A stretch of DNA of 32,951 nt from an uncultured Paracoccaceae bacterium (GTDB lineage: Bacteria; Pseudomonadota; Alphaproteobacteria; Rhodobacterales; Rhodobacteraceae). The notes beneath the pieces are model-generated. The model had not been told where the DNA came from, did not search any database, and saw nothing but the letters and a program-made list of their open reading frames with translations. Positions 7,710 to 16,171 of the stretch are shown in pieces. Within the stretch, counting starts at the first letter, position 1, and each line of letters begins with the position of its first letter. The stretch spans positions 1 to 32,951 of the forward strand of contig CATOSU010000011.1 in the NCBI GenBank assembly GCA_951812615.1, written 5' to 3'. Both the position numbers and the translations under genes were made by a program.

Positions 7710-8807
7710 TTAAGGTGTCAGCGAACGTAAAACCGGGGCCCCGTCCAGAACTTCAACCAGCGTGGGCGACCGCGGGGCTGCGTGCAGGTGGTCGTTCTGC
7801 AAGCCCCGGCCGATCACGGCGACCACCTCGGGCGATCCGGCAAAAACCGAATGCGTTCCGGCAGCGGAATCCTCCACATCGCTCAGATCTATCACCGTTA
7901 CACCCAACCCGGCGAATTCGGCGGCATCGGCGGCCCCGACCCGGTCGATCCCACCGGAAATCCGGCTGGAAAAGCTCAGCGCCCGGTCCTGATCATTCAC
8001 GAACACATAGAAGTTCCGGTGTTCTTCGGGGATGTAATTCAGCTGCTCCCGGAACAGATCCAGATCGATATCCGGCGCCGCCAGCATCACGTTTTCGATC
8101 CGTTTGGCAATCTCGTGTGCCCCGTACAGCTCGGCCTGCACGATGGCCTCGACGGTCAGGAACGTTCCCATGGAATGGGCAAAGACGTGAATGCCCTTGG
8201 TCCTGCTGCCCAGCAGGATCCGCGCAGAGTTCAGCAAATGCCGGCGCGCCAGCAGCGCACTGTTCAGGTCGTAGACATAGCGCGTCACCCGGCCCGCCGA
8301 GGCCCAGGAAAACAGCACCGGAACACCGTTGAATTCAGTGTCCTCGGTGAACTGGGCCAGCCGCAGCAGCGCATCCGTTGTCGTCGTGTTGTAGCCATGC
8401 ACGAAAAACAGGATTTCGCGGTCCCCGGGCGCGCGCGTGGCCAGTTCCCGGTTCAGCGAGGCAATAAAGGCGCTCTCGCCGCCATATATAGTTGGCTCGA
8501 TGATGGCAAATTCACGTGACGGATCCGGCGGCAGATCGCGCGGACGCTCGATATTGCCGGTCACGTGATTGGGCGGGATCGACACCGTCACCGAGGTCAG
8601 GCTCAGCTCCGGCGCGCGCTGATCGGAGAAAAACGCGCCGGTGACATCGCTGGCCTCGCGCGTTGTCGCCATGAAGATTTTCATCTTTGTCGCCTGCGCC
8701 ACGCTGGCCACAGGACGTTCGGGATTGTCGACACCGACCAGCTCGGGCGGGCGTGTGCAGGCAGCCAGAAACATCAGCACCGGCAAAAGCAGGAAACAAC
8801 GCAGCAT
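7710..8807 (-). CDS. Lipoprotein alpha/beta hydrolase (DUF900-type)
   Basis: The start at 8807 is chosen because it gives a clean lipoprotein signal, [17 protein letters not shown], with lipobox LAAC and lipidation Cys17. The longer open frame to 9029 would bury this signal. The mature part is an alpha/beta hydrolase of the DUF900 type: FFVHGYNTT is the oxyanion-hole loop, AHSMG the nucleophile elbow with its serine, and a late histidine in AGTHSVFAG is the likely catalytic base. Total length is 365 residues. It is predicted to be an envelope-anchored esterase or lipase-like enzyme of unknown substrate. It is the first gene of the minus-strand operon and divergent from thrS, with 187 bp between the starts. 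Confidence 0.85.
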   Translation of the reverse strand: MLRCFLLLPVLMFLAACTRPPELVGVDNPERPVASVAQATKMKIFMATTREASDVTGAFFSDQRAPELSLTSVTVSIPPNHVTGNIERPRDLPPDPSREFAIIEPTIYGGESAFIASLNRELATRAPGDREILFFVHGYNTTTTDALLRLAQFTEDTEFNGVPVLFSWASAGRVTRYVYDLNSALLARRHLLNSARILLGSRTKGIHVFAHSMGTFLTVEAIVQAELYGAHEIAKRIENVMLAAPDIDLDLFREQLNYIPEEHRNFYVFVNDQDRALSFSSRISGGIDRVGAADAAEFAGLGVTVIDLSDVEDSAAGTHSVFAGSPEVVAVIGRGLQNDHLHAAPRSPTLVEVLDGAPVLRSLTP

Positions 8808-8994
8808 GGCGCGATTTAGGCCCGGATCAACCGGAACGTCCAGTGCCCGTATCGCGATTGCCACAGTTTTTTCCAAGGCCCGCATCCTGACGCGGCGCAC
8901 CCGCTTGACAGGCCATGCTGCACCTGCGACACGCAGGCCGACATACCCGCAACCGGGCGTTCCGTGGGCGCCAGAACGACGAGGAGCAAGGCCA

Positions 8995-10974
8995 ATGGCC
9001 CAGATTTCCCTTACCTTCCCCGATGGCAATGCACGATCCTATGACGCCGGCGTCACCGCCGCTCAGGTCGCTGCCGACATTTCCAACTCGCTGGCCAAGA
9101 AGGCGATCAGCGCCACCATCAACGACGCGCACTGGGACCTGCAATGGCCGATCGATGCCGACGCCACCATCGCCATTCACACCATGAAGGACGAGGCGCA
9201 GGCCAACGAGCTGGTCCGCCATGACCTTGCCCATATCATGGCCCGCGCCGTGCAGGAGATCTGGCCCGCCACCAAAGTCACCATCGGTCCGGTGATCGAG
9301 AATGGCTGGTATTACGATTTCGACCGCGAAGACCCGTTCACGCCCGAAGACCTTGGCGCGATCGAAAAGAAGATGAAGGAAATCATCAACAAGCGCGATC
9401 CGGTCACCACCGAGGTCTGGGAGCGCGACCGCGCGATCGAATTCTACAAAGCCAATAACGAACCCTACAAGGTCGAGCTGATCGAAGCTATTCCGGGCGA
9501 CGAACCGATCCGAATGTACTGGCACGGGCACTGGCAGGATCTGTGCCGCGGACCGCATCTGGCCCATACCGGGCAGGTGCCGGGCGACGCGTTCAAGCTG
9601 ATGTCGATTGCCGGCGCCTACTGGCGCGGTGACAGCTCGCGGGCGATGCTGCAACGCATCTACGGCGTGGCCTTTACCGGCAAGGAAAAGCTGAAGGCGC
9701 ATCTGCACATGCTGGCCGAAGCCGAGAAACGCGACCACCGCAAGCTGGGCCGCGAGATGGACCTGTTCCACATGCAGGAGGAGGCGCCCGGTCAGGTGTT
9801 CTGGCACCCGAACGGCTGGACCGTCTACACCACGCTGCAGGACTATATGCGACGCAAGCAGCGCGCCGGCGGCTATCGCGAGATCAACACGCCGCAGGTC
9901 GTGGACCGCAAGCTGTGGGAAGCCTCCGGCCACTGGGAAAAATACCAGCACCACATGTTCCTGGTCGAAGTCGACGAAAGCCGCGACGGTGAAAACGACG
10001 ATGCCGCGGCCCGCAACAAGGACCAGACCCGGATCAACGCGCTGAAGCCGATGAACTGCCCCTGCCACGTGCAGGTGTTCAATCAGGGTCTCAAATCCTA
10101 TCGCGACCTGCCGCTGCGGCTGGCCGAATTCGGATCCTGTTCCCGGTTCGAACCGTCCGGCGCGCTACATGGCATCATGCGCGTGCGCGGATTCACGCAG
10201 GATGACGCCCATATCTTCTGCACCGAGGACCAGATCCAGGAAGAATGCGCCCGCTTCATCGACTTTCTCGCCGATGTATATCGCGAACTTGGCTTTCCCG
10301 AGTTCGAGATCAAGTTTGCGACCCGGCCCGAGAAGCGCGTGGGCTCGGACGAAAGCTGGGATTATGTCGAAGGCGCGCTGGAAAACGCGATCAAGGCGGT
10401 CGGGCGTGACTATACGCTGGAGCCCGGCGACGGCGCGTTTTACGGGCCGAAGCTGGATTTCTACCTGACCGATGCCATCGGCCGGGTCTGGCAGTGCGGC
10501 ACGTTCCAGGTTGACCCGAACCTGCCCGAGCGGCTGGATGCCAGCTTTATCGGGGCGGACGGCTCCCGGCACCGGCCCTATATGCTGCACCGCGCCTGCC
10601 TTGGGTCGTTCGAACGTTTCATCGGCATCCTGATCGAGAACTGGGAAGGCAAACTTCCGTTCTGGCTGGCGCCGCGGCAGGTGGTGGTCGCCTCGATCAC
10701 CTCCGAGGCGGATGACTACGTGCACGAAGTCGTTGATGCGCTCAAAGCGGTCGGTGTCCGGGTCGAGGCCGACATCCGCAACGAAAAGATCAACTACAAG
10801 GTCCGTGAGCATTCCGTGGGCAAGGTCCCGGTGATTCTTGCCATCGGCCATCGCGAGGTCGAGGAGCGCACGGTCTCGGTGCGGCGGCTGGGTGAAAAGC
10901 AGACCCATGTCGAAACGCTCGACGCCATCGTGACCGGGCTGGCCAACGAGGCGACGCCGCCGGACCTTTTGTAA
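8995..10974 (+). CDS. thrS: Threonine--tRNA ligase
   Basis: The product charges tRNA-Thr with threonine in the cytosol. The ATG at 8995 follows GAGGAGCAAG and gives 659 residues beginning [14 protein letters not shown], the standard ThrRS N-terminus; the open frame extending back to 8641 is antisense to the hydrolase gene and rejected. Domain order is TGS (about 1-62), the editing domain (the HDLAHIMA segment near 76, then [12 protein letters not shown] near 181), the class II catalytic core with the zinc-site motif [10 protein letters not shown], motif 2 ([19 protein letters not shown]) and motif 3 ([12 protein letters not shown]), and the C-terminal anticodon-binding domain. It appears intact. 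A TTGACA at 8905 could be a -35 box but has no clear -10 partner. Confidence 0.97.
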   Translation: MAQISLTFPDGNARSYDAGVTAAQVAADISNSLAKKAISATINDAHWDLQWPIDADATIAIHTMKDEAQANELVRHDLAHIMARAVQEIWPATKVTIGPVIENGWYYDFDREDPFTPEDLGAIEKKMKEIINKRDPVTTEVWERDRAIEFYKANNEPYKVELIEAIPGDEPIRMYWHGHWQDLCRGPHLAHTGQVPGDAFKLMSIAGAYWRGDSSRAMLQRIYGVAFTGKEKLKAHLHMLAEAEKRDHRKLGREMDLFHMQEEAPGQVFWHPNGWTVYTTLQDYMRRKQRAGGYREINTPQVVDRKLWEASGHWEKYQHHMFLVEVDESRDGENDDAAARNKDQTRINALKPMNCPCHVQVFNQGLKSYRDLPLRLAEFGSCSRFEPSGALHGIMRVRGFTQDDAHIFCTEDQIQEECARFIDFLADVYRELGFPEFEIKFATRPEKRVGSDESWDYVEGALENAIKAVGRDYTLEPGDGAFYGPKLDFYLTDAIGRVWQCGTFQVDPNLPERLDASFIGADGSRHRPYMLHRACLGSFERFIGILIENWEGKLPFWLAPRQVVVASITSEADDYVHEVVDALKAVGVRVEADIRNEKINYKVREHSVGKVPVILAIGHREVEERTVSVRRLGEKQTHVETLDAIVTGLANEATPPDLL

Positions 10975-11100
10975 CAAATCCGCCCGGCGGGCCGGAAAAT
11001 CCCCCCGGCTCACCGGCGATTTGTAACAATTCTCACGGGATACCCCGCAAACGGGCGGATCCCGATTACATCGGCTGACACCCTTGTGAGTTCGGGCGGA

Positions 11101-11159
11101 TGGCAATTCCCTACAGCACCGGTTTGCATACATAACTGGTACCGGAAGACTAATTGCCA
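11101..11159 (+). promoter_or_regulatory. Nested inverted repeats in the leader of the bufferin cassette
   Basis: An outer perfect 8-bp inverted repeat, TGGCAATT (11101-11108) and AATTGCCA (11152-11159), encloses an inner pair, ACCGGTT (11118-11124) and AACTGGT (11134-11140), which pairs fully if one G-U is allowed. The structure ends 26 bases before the precursor start codon. It could be an operator for a dimeric regulator or a folded leader RNA controlling precursor synthesis. The repeat is read directly; the role is inferred. Confidence 0.5.
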
Positions 11160-11185
11160 CCCCAACGCACACGGGAGAATTCAAA

Positions 11186-11488
11186 ATGTCCAAAACCGTC
11201 AAAACCATGGCCGTTGCCGCCTCCGTTGCCGCCGCGCTGGCCGCGCATGCCACCACCGGCAGCGCCCAGTCCAAGGAGAAATGCTATGGCGTTTCCCTGG
11301 CCGGTGAAAACGACTGCGCCGCCGGTCCCGGCACCACCTGCGCCGGCACCTCGACCGTCGATTATCAGGGCAATGCCTGGACGCTGGTCGATGCCGGCAC
11401 CTGCGCCGAGATCGACCTGCCGGAAATGGCCAACGGAACCGCGCGCAGCGGGTCGCTTGAACCGCTCGAGCGCGATCTGCCCGCGTAA
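11186..11488 (+). CDS. bufA1: DUF2282 bufferin-type precursor peptide
   Basis: The 100-residue product has a signal peptide ([20 protein letters not shown], cleavage probably after GSA near residue 27) and a short core with exactly four cysteines: C33 (KEKCYG), C44 (NDCAAG), C52 (TCAGTS) and C73 (GTC). The segment VDYQGNAW is typical of DUF2282. These proteins are precursors of bufferins, ribosomal peptides whose cysteines are oxidised by a DUF692 enzyme to thiooxazole-type groups that bind copper; the mature peptide acts in the periplasm. The C-terminal 25 residues lack cysteine and vary in the family. The ribosome site CGGGAGAAT precedes the ATG. The maturation genes follow directly. The function is known for the family and inferred here from the conserved cassette. 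Confidence 0.85.
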   Translation: MSKTVKTMAVAASVAAALAAHATTGSAQSKEKCYGVSLAGENDCAAGPGTTCAGTSTVDYQGNAWTLVDAGTCAEIDLPEMANGTARSGSLEPLERDLPA

Positions 11489-11499
11489 CAACAACAGCA

Positions 11500-11581
11500 G
11501 CGTGTCCCGCGCCGCGGGACACGCCAGCCGCTCATCAGCCCTTGCGGGCTTCTTCGCTGAGCGAGAAGCGCCCCGCAAGGG
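11500..11581 (+). promoter_or_regulatory. Two strong intercistronic hairpins between precursor and maturase genes
   Basis: The first hairpin has an 11-bp perfect stem (GCGTGTCCCG at 11500-11509 with CGGGACACGC at 11515-11524, plus an inner C-G pair). The second has outer arms CCCTTGCGGG (11539-11548) and CCCGCAAGGG (11572-11581), with an inner stem GCTTCTTCGC against GCGAGAAGC that has one bulge. Neither is followed by a T tract, so they look like RNA stabilisers or partial attenuators rather than full terminators. They would let the precursor message exceed the maturase message. The second ends 26 bases before the next start. Confidence 0.65.
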
Positions 11582-11607
11582 AGCGCCGAGCGCGCCGGAG
11601 GTCTGCC

Positions 11608-12465
11608 ATGCCGGATGCCAGCCACAGCTTCGACCACCTGCCCGCCACGCCGGGCGTCGGTTACAAGCCGCAGCATTTTTCCGACCTGTGCGCTGATGCC
11701 GGCGCAGTCCGCTGGCTGGAAATCCATGCCGAAAACTACATGGGCGACGGCGGCCGGCCGCTGGCGCAGCTGCGCCATCTCGCGGCCCGTTTTCCGGTCT
11801 CAGTGCATGGGGTCGGCCTCTCCATCGGCGGCGACACCCCGCTGGACCCCGCGCATCTCGCCCGGCTGAAACATCTGACCGACTGGTTGAACCCGGCCAG
11901 CTTTTCCGAACACCTGGCCTGGTCCACCCATGACGGTGCATTCCTGAATGACCTGCTGCCCCTGCCCTATACGGAGGCCACGCTCGACCGCGTCGCGACC
12001 CATATCGACGAGGTGCAGCAACATCTCGGACGGCGGATGCTGCTGGAAAATCCGTCCAGTTACCTCGCTTTCGCCGAGAGCACGCTGAGCGAGACCGAAT
12101 TCCTGGCCGCGCTGGTCCGGCGCACCGGCTGCGGCCTGCTGCTCGACGTCAACAACGTATTCGTTTCCGCCACCAATCTCGGCTATGGGCCGCGCGATTA
12201 CATCGACGCCTTCCCGCTCGAACATGTCGGCGAAATCCATCTCGGCGGACATGACACGGATGCAGACGAACATGGCGCACCACTCCTGATCGACAGCCAC
12301 GGCCGCGAGGTGGCCGACCCGGTCTGGGCGCTGCTGGAGTATACGCTGGCCCGGACCGGCCCCAAGCCAGTCCTGATCGAATGGGACACCGATGTGCCCG
12401 ACTGGCCGGTGCTGGCCGCCGAGGCCGCCCGTGCCGCCACCGCGCTGCAGGCCATCGTCCGATGA
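11608..12465 (+). CDS. bufB: DUF692 multinuclear non-heme iron oxidase (bufferin maturase)
   Basis: The 285-residue product belongs to DUF692 (MNIO), TIM-barrel enzymes that use a di- or tri-iron centre to oxidise cysteines of a partner peptide. The ATG at 11608 follows CCGGAGGTCTGCC; a longer frame from 11542 would overlap the hairpin region. Family motifs are present in order: [78 protein letters not shown] and [10 protein letters not shown]. These supply the usual His, Glu, Asn and Asp metal ligands. The protein has no signal peptide, so it acts on the unexported precursor. It overlaps the DUF2063 gene by ATGA. The substrate is almost certainly the four-cysteine peptide encoded upstream. 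Confidence 0.92.
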   Translation: MPDASHSFDHLPATPGVGYKPQHFSDLCADAGAVRWLEIHAENYMGDGGRPLAQLRHLAARFPVSVHGVGLSIGGDTPLDPAHLARLKHLTDWLNPASFSEHLAWSTHDGAFLNDLLPLPYTEATLDRVATHIDEVQQHLGRRMLLENPSSYLAFAESTLSETEFLAALVRRTGCGLLLDVNNVFVSATNLGYGPRDYIDAFPLEHVGEIHLGGHDTDADEHGAPLLIDSHGREVADPVWALLEYTLARTGPKPVLIEWDTDVPDWPVLAAEAARAATALQAIVR

Positions 12466-13217
12466 CCGTGAGCCAGCCGCAATTCCGCGCCGCACTGCTT
12501 GATGCCGGGCGTCCGGTTCCGGACGGGCTGATCGATGGCGCGGCGCGGCCTGCGGGCAAACGCTTTGACGTTTACCGCAACAATGTGGCCGTGTCGTTGT
12601 CCGAGGCGATGCGCACCGCCTTTCCGGTGATCACGAAATTGCTGGGCGTTCAGAACATGGATGGTCTGGCCGGGATGTTCCTGCGCGCGCATCCGCCCAG
12701 TTCGCCGCTGATGATGCATTATGGCGCGGCCTTTCCCGAGTTTCTGGCGGCCCTGCCCCAGCTGCAGCACCTGCCCTACCTGTCGGATATCGCCCGGCTG
12801 GAGCTGGCGATCCGCCGTTCCTACCACGCCGCGGACGCGGAAGCGGTCGATCCCGATACGCTGGCCGCAATCGCCCCCGACACGCTGATGCAGGCCCGGA
12901 TCCGGCTGGCCCCTGCCGTCCGGGTCCTGCGCTCGGACTGGCCGCTGCACGATATCTGGCGGTTCAACAGCACCAAGGATGCGCCGAAACCACGGGCCGT
13001 TGCGCAGGACGTGCTGATCACCCGGCCCGGCTTCGACCCGATACCGGAGATTTTGCCGCCGGGCGGCGCGGCGTTCGTTCAGGCGCTGGCCAGTGGCGCA
13101 ACGCCTGCGGGCGCCCACGCCGCCGCTGACACCGACGCCCCCGGCTTTGACCCAGGCCCGGTTCTGACCCTGCTGCTGCAAGGCGGCGCCATCATCCACA
13201 TTGCCACGAAAGACTGA
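12462..13217 (+). CDS. bufC: DUF2063 partner protein of the DUF692 maturase
   Basis: The product is 251 residues. The N-terminal DUF2063 domain (about 5-95) is recognisable from [11 protein letters not shown], the signature [22 protein letters not shown] and the segment [16 protein letters not shown]. The rest is a less conserved helical part followed by a C-terminal RRE-like half, expected for peptide recognition by RiPP partner proteins. Members pair with DUF692 enzymes and are thought to deliver or recognise the precursor. The start codon overlaps the maturase stop (ATGA at 12462-12465), implying coupled synthesis in fixed ratio. No signal peptide is present, so it is cytosolic. The exact biochemical role is inferred from the family. 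Confidence 0.88.
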   Translation: MTVSQPQFRAALLDAGRPVPDGLIDGAARPAGKRFDVYRNNVAVSLSEAMRTAFPVITKLLGVQNMDGLAGMFLRAHPPSSPLMMHYGAAFPEFLAALPQLQHLPYLSDIARLELAIRRSYHAADAEAVDPDTLAAIAPDTLMQARIRLAPAVRVLRSDWPLHDIWRFNSTKDAPKPRAVAQDVLITRPGFDPIPEILPPGGAAFVQALASGATPAGAHAAADTDAPGFDPGPVLTLLLQGGAIIHIATKD

Positions 13218-13220
13218 CCC

Positions 13221-13781
13221 ATGAATATGCTGATCTCTGCCCATAATGCACTTTTCGGTTTTCTCGACCGCCATTCCGGCGCGATACTCGGCACGTTGGG
13301 CCGGTTCGTCTTTGCGGCGGTGCTGCTGGTCTATTTCTGGAAATCCGCGCTGACGAAGTTCGGTGACGGGCTGCTGGGGCTGGTGCGTCCGTCCGACGGG
13401 GCCTATTACCAGATCTTCCCGAAATTCATCGAAAGCGTCAGCTTCGACTACGGCCAACTGACCTTTTTTCACTGGCTGGTCGCGGTGCTGGGCATGTGGG
13501 CAGAGCTGATCCTGCCGGCGCTGATCGTTCTGGGACTGCTGACTCGGCTTGCATCGCTGGGCATGATCGGGTTCGTGGCCGTGCAGACCTATACCGACAT
13601 CTACGTCGCCGCCCATTCCAAATGGGGCGCATGGTTCGACAACATCGCCGAATTCGACCCGTCGATCAAATCGATCGGGCTGGCCGACAGCCGGGTGTGG
13701 TGGGTTTTCCTGCTGGTCGTGCTGGTGGTCAAGGGCGCCGGCCCGCTGTCGCTGGACCGTCTGTTCAAACGGCTGACCTGA
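13221..13781 (+). CDS. DoxX-family membrane protein of the bufferin cassette
   Basis: The 186-residue product has four predicted membrane helices (LGRFVFAAVLLVYFW, FHWLVAVLGMWAELILPALIVLGLL, LGMIGFVAVQTYTDIYV and VWWVFLLVVLVVKGAG) and the DoxX-like segment LLVYFWKSALTKFG with the later GPLSLDR. It begins 3 bp after the DUF2063 stop, so it is the last gene of the operon. DoxX proteins commonly close DUF2282/DUF692/DUF2063 operons and may link the cassette to the respiratory chain or to disulfide/thiol redox in the membrane. That role is a family-level guess. No obvious terminator follows at once; the next gene has its own leader. Confidence 0.85.
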   Translation: MNMLISAHNALFGFLDRHSGAILGTLGRFVFAAVLLVYFWKSALTKFGDGLLGLVRPSDGAYYQIFPKFIESVSFDYGQLTFFHWLVAVLGMWAELILPALIVLGLLTRLASLGMIGFVAVQTYTDIYVAAHSKWGAWFDNIAEFDPSIKSIGLADSRVWWVFLLVVLVVKGAGPLSLDRLFKRLT

Positions 13782-13822
13782 AATCAGCGGACCGGTTAAC
13801 GGTCATTCCGATGAACAAGTTA

Positions 13823-13848
13823 ACAAGTCATAAGAACTGGTGACTTGT
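13823..13848 (+). promoter_or_regulatory. Inverted repeat upstream of the liv operon, candidate operator
   Basis: ACAAGTCA (13823-13830) and TGACTTGT (13841-13848) form a perfect 8-bp inverted repeat with a 10-bp spacer, so the half-site centres are 18 bp apart, close to two helical turns. It lies 67 bp before the SBP start. A possible TTGTAG/CATGAT promoter pair (13845-13850 and 13867-13872, 16-bp spacer) would overlap it, fitting repressor control. The promoter call is weak; the repeat is certain. Confidence 0.45.
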
Positions 13849-13914
13849 AGAATACCACGGCTTGTGCATGATGGTTTCCACAACCAGACTACAATGGTTT
13901 AACGGGAGGATATC

Positions 13915-15135
13915 ATGAAACTTAAACATGCTGCATTTGCGGCAGCGGCTGCCCTTGGTTTTGCTGCGCCCGTGTTCGCCGCGGATTGCGAAACCCTGAC
14001 TCTGGGTTCGGCGATCTCGCTGACCGGCAAATACGCAACCAACGGCATCCATGCCAAGAACGGCTATGAGTTCGCGATCCAGAAGATCGCCGAAAACGGC
14101 GGCGTCCAGATTGGCGACACCTGCTATAATTTCAACGTCATCTACTATGACGATGAATCCAAGGGCGACCGGGGCGCCACGCTGGCCGAACGCCTGATTC
14201 AGCAGGACGGTGTTCAGTACATGCTCGGGCCGTACAGCTCGGGTCTGACCAAGGCGATCGCGCCGGTGACCGAGAAATACGGCATCCCGATGGTCGAAGC
14301 CGAAGGCGCGTCGCGCTCTCTGTTCAACCAGGGATACAAGTACCTGTTCGCGGTGCTGTCGACCTCTGAACAGTACCTGGCATCTGCCATCACGCTGGCC
14401 GCCGAAATGGCCGAGAAAGAAGGCAAGGATCCGGCCTCGGTCAAAGTGGCCGTTGCGGTTGAGAACGATCCCTTTTCGCTCGACATCCGGGCCGGTGTTC
14501 TCGAAGACGCGAGCAAATACGGCATGCAGATCGTCGTCGACGAAAAACTGCCGCGCGACCTGTCGGACATGACCGCGATCCTGACCAAGGTCAAACTGAC
14601 CAAGCCGGACGTGCTGATCGTCTCTGGCCACTCCAAGGGTGCGGCGACCGCCGTGCGTCAGGTTGGCGAGCAGAAGATCTCGGTCCCGATGTTTGCAATC
14701 ACGCATTGCGAAAGCGCGGACGTGACCGGCAATTTCGGTGACTATGCCGAGAACGTCCTGTGTTCGACCCAGTGGGCCGAAACGCTGACCTATGAAGATG
14801 CGATCTTTGGCACGGCAGCCAACTACGAGGTCGAGTTCAAAGCGGCCTTCCCGGAATACGCGGAAAAGAAGGTGCCCTATCAGACAGCCCAGGCTTCGGC
14901 CGCGGTCTATGTCTTCAAGGACGCGTTTGAACGTGCCGGAACACTGGACAAGGAAGCCGTGCGCGACGCCATCTCGGCCACCGACCTGATGACGTTCTAT
15001 GGCGGCATCAAGTTCTCGGACGCCGGCAACAACGTTGCCAAGCCGATGGTGCTGCGTCAGATCCAGGGCGGTGAATACAACGTGGTTGCACCGTCCGAAT
15101 TTGCCAGCCACCCGCTGAACTGGCCGCGCAACTAA
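13915..15135 (+). CDS. Branched-chain/polar amino-acid ABC transporter substrate-binding protein
   Basis: The 406-residue product is a periplasmic type I solute-binding protein of the LivJ/LivK family. It carries a signal peptide (MKLKHAAFAAAAALGFAAPVFA, cleavage before AD at 22/23). The mature part opens ETLTLGSAISLTGKYA, the usual family entry strand, followed by YDDESKG and LAERLIQQDGVQYMLGPYSSGL, and the second lobe has DMTAILTKVKLTKPDVLIVSGHSKGAA. Ligand specificity cannot be read reliably; many alphaproteobacterial members bind aromatic or polar amino acids or amides rather than leucine. The ribosome site GGGAGGATATC precedes the ATG. It is the first gene of a complete importer operon and is followed by a strong hairpin, consistent with the excess of SBP over membrane parts seen in such systems. 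Confidence 0.9.
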   Translation: MKLKHAAFAAAAALGFAAPVFAADCETLTLGSAISLTGKYATNGIHAKNGYEFAIQKIAENGGVQIGDTCYNFNVIYYDDESKGDRGATLAERLIQQDGVQYMLGPYSSGLTKAIAPVTEKYGIPMVEAEGASRSLFNQGYKYLFAVLSTSEQYLASAITLAAEMAEKEGKDPASVKVAVAVENDPFSLDIRAGVLEDASKYGMQIVVDEKLPRDLSDMTAILTKVKLTKPDVLIVSGHSKGAATAVRQVGEQKISVPMFAITHCESADVTGNFGDYAENVLCSTQWAETLTYEDAIFGTAANYEVEFKAAFPEYAEKKVPYQTAQASAAVYVFKDAFERAGTLDKEAVRDAISATDLMTFYGGIKFSDAGNNVAKPMVLRQIQGGEYNVVAPSEFASHPLNWPRN

Positions 15136-15156
15136 TCGCGCCCATGACCTGAGATC

Positions 15157-15190
15157 ACGCCGGGCGCCCTGCTGCGCCCGGCGTTCTTTC
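15157..15190 (+). terminator. Strong hairpin between SBP and permease genes, probable attenuator
   Basis: ACGCCGGGCGC (15157-15167) and GCGCCCGGCGT (15174-15184) form a perfect 11-bp stem with a 6-base loop, followed by TCTTTC. It looks like a leaky Rho-independent terminator inside an operon. It would keep SBP transcripts abundant and cut readthrough into the permease and ATPase genes. Confidence 0.75.
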
Positions 15191-15245
15191 ACCATATAAA
15201 AAACAGGCCGCGCAATGCGGCCCGACGGGGGAGGCGCTACGCAAG

Positions 15246-16160
15246 ATGGAGCAAATCGCGGAGAACATCGGCTACCTGTTCCAGTATCCGGTCCTGAATA
15301 TCAAAACCATTCTGGACGGGGTCATGATCGGGGCTATTTTTGCGCTGGCGGCCTATGGGCTGGCGCTGGTCTGGGGCGTGATGAACGTCAAGAACCTGGC
15401 GCAGGGCGATTTCGTGATCGCTGGCGGCTATATCTGCTGGTGGCTGGCCAAACAGGGCTGGGTCCATCCGCTCCTGGGTGTGCAGGTGGCCTTTATCGTC
15501 ATGTGGGGATTCGGCTGGGTGGTCTACAAGCTGATCATCAGCCGGGTGATTGAACGCGACCTCTTTACCTCGCTTCTGGCAACCTTCGGTCTGGCCATCA
15601 TGATGGCGCAGATCATGAATCTGATGTTCGGGTCCGATACCCAGTCGGTCAATCTGGGATACGAGACGTTTTTCTTCTTTAACGGCTTCGTCGATGTTCC
15701 GATGGTCAAGCTGATCTGCCTGGTGCTGGCGATGTGCCTGGCCTTTGGCGTCATCGTGTTCATGAAGCGGTCGCGCATGGGTCAGGCGATCCGCGCGACA
15801 TCCCAGGACAGCCGCGCCGCGCGGGTCATGGGGATCGACACCGAAAAGGTCTATGCCTTCACCTTCAGCCTGAATTCCGCCATCTGCGGCGCCGCCGGCG
15901 CGCTGGTGGTGATGATCTGGGTGATCCAGCCGTTCTACGGCATCACCCATTCGGTCCGGGCCTTTGTCATCGTGACCGCGGCCGGGCTGGGCAATCTGCC
16001 CGGTGTGATCGCGGCCGGGCTGGGGATCGGAGCGCTGGAGCAATATGGCGGGTTCATATTCGGGATCGGTTATCAGCAGGCCATCGCGGTCGTGCTGCTC
16101 CTGATCGTCCTGTTCTTCCGGCTGATGCAACAGCGCCGCAAACGTCAATCGTTGAGCTGA
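15246..16160 (+). CDS. livH: Branched-chain amino-acid ABC transporter permease (LivH type)
   Basis: The 304-residue inner-membrane protein has eight or so hydrophobic helices. It has the LivH entry segment DGVMIGAIFALAAYGLALVWGVMNVKNLAQGDFVIAGGY and the cytoplasmic coupling region RMGQAIRATSQDSRAARVMGID, which contacts the ATPases. It forms half of the membrane channel with LivM. The start at 15246 has only a distant purine block (GGGGGAGG about 14 bases upstream), so translation may be modest. It lies 110 bp after the SBP gene, separated by the hairpin, and 11 bp before livM. Confidence 0.92.
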   Translation: MEQIAENIGYLFQYPVLNIKTILDGVMIGAIFALAAYGLALVWGVMNVKNLAQGDFVIAGGYICWWLAKQGWVHPLLGVQVAFIVMWGFGWVVYKLIISRVIERDLFTSLLATFGLAIMMAQIMNLMFGSDTQSVNLGYETFFFFNGFVDVPMVKLICLVLAMCLAFGVIVFMKRSRMGQAIRATSQDSRAARVMGIDTEKVYAFTFSLNSAICGAAGALVVMIWVIQPFYGITHSVRAFVIVTAAGLGNLPGVIAAGLGIGALEQYGGFIFGIGYQQAIAVVLLLIVLFFRLMQQRRKRQSLS

Positions 16161-16171
16161 GGGGACTGCAG

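Noticed and set aside
8905-8933. TTGACA as the -35 box of a thrS promoter
   Set aside because: At 17 bp spacing the -10 position reads GACACG, too far from consensus to call a promoter.
8641-8994. Upstream extension of the thrS frame
   Set aside because: It lies antisense to the lipoprotein hydrolase gene; ThrRS proteins begin at the ATG at 8995, which has its own ribosome site.
8807-8995. Possible T-box or other tRNA-sensing leader in front of thrS
   Set aside because: No specifier or antiterminator-like structure is seen, T-boxes are not expected in Proteobacteria, and the gap is short.
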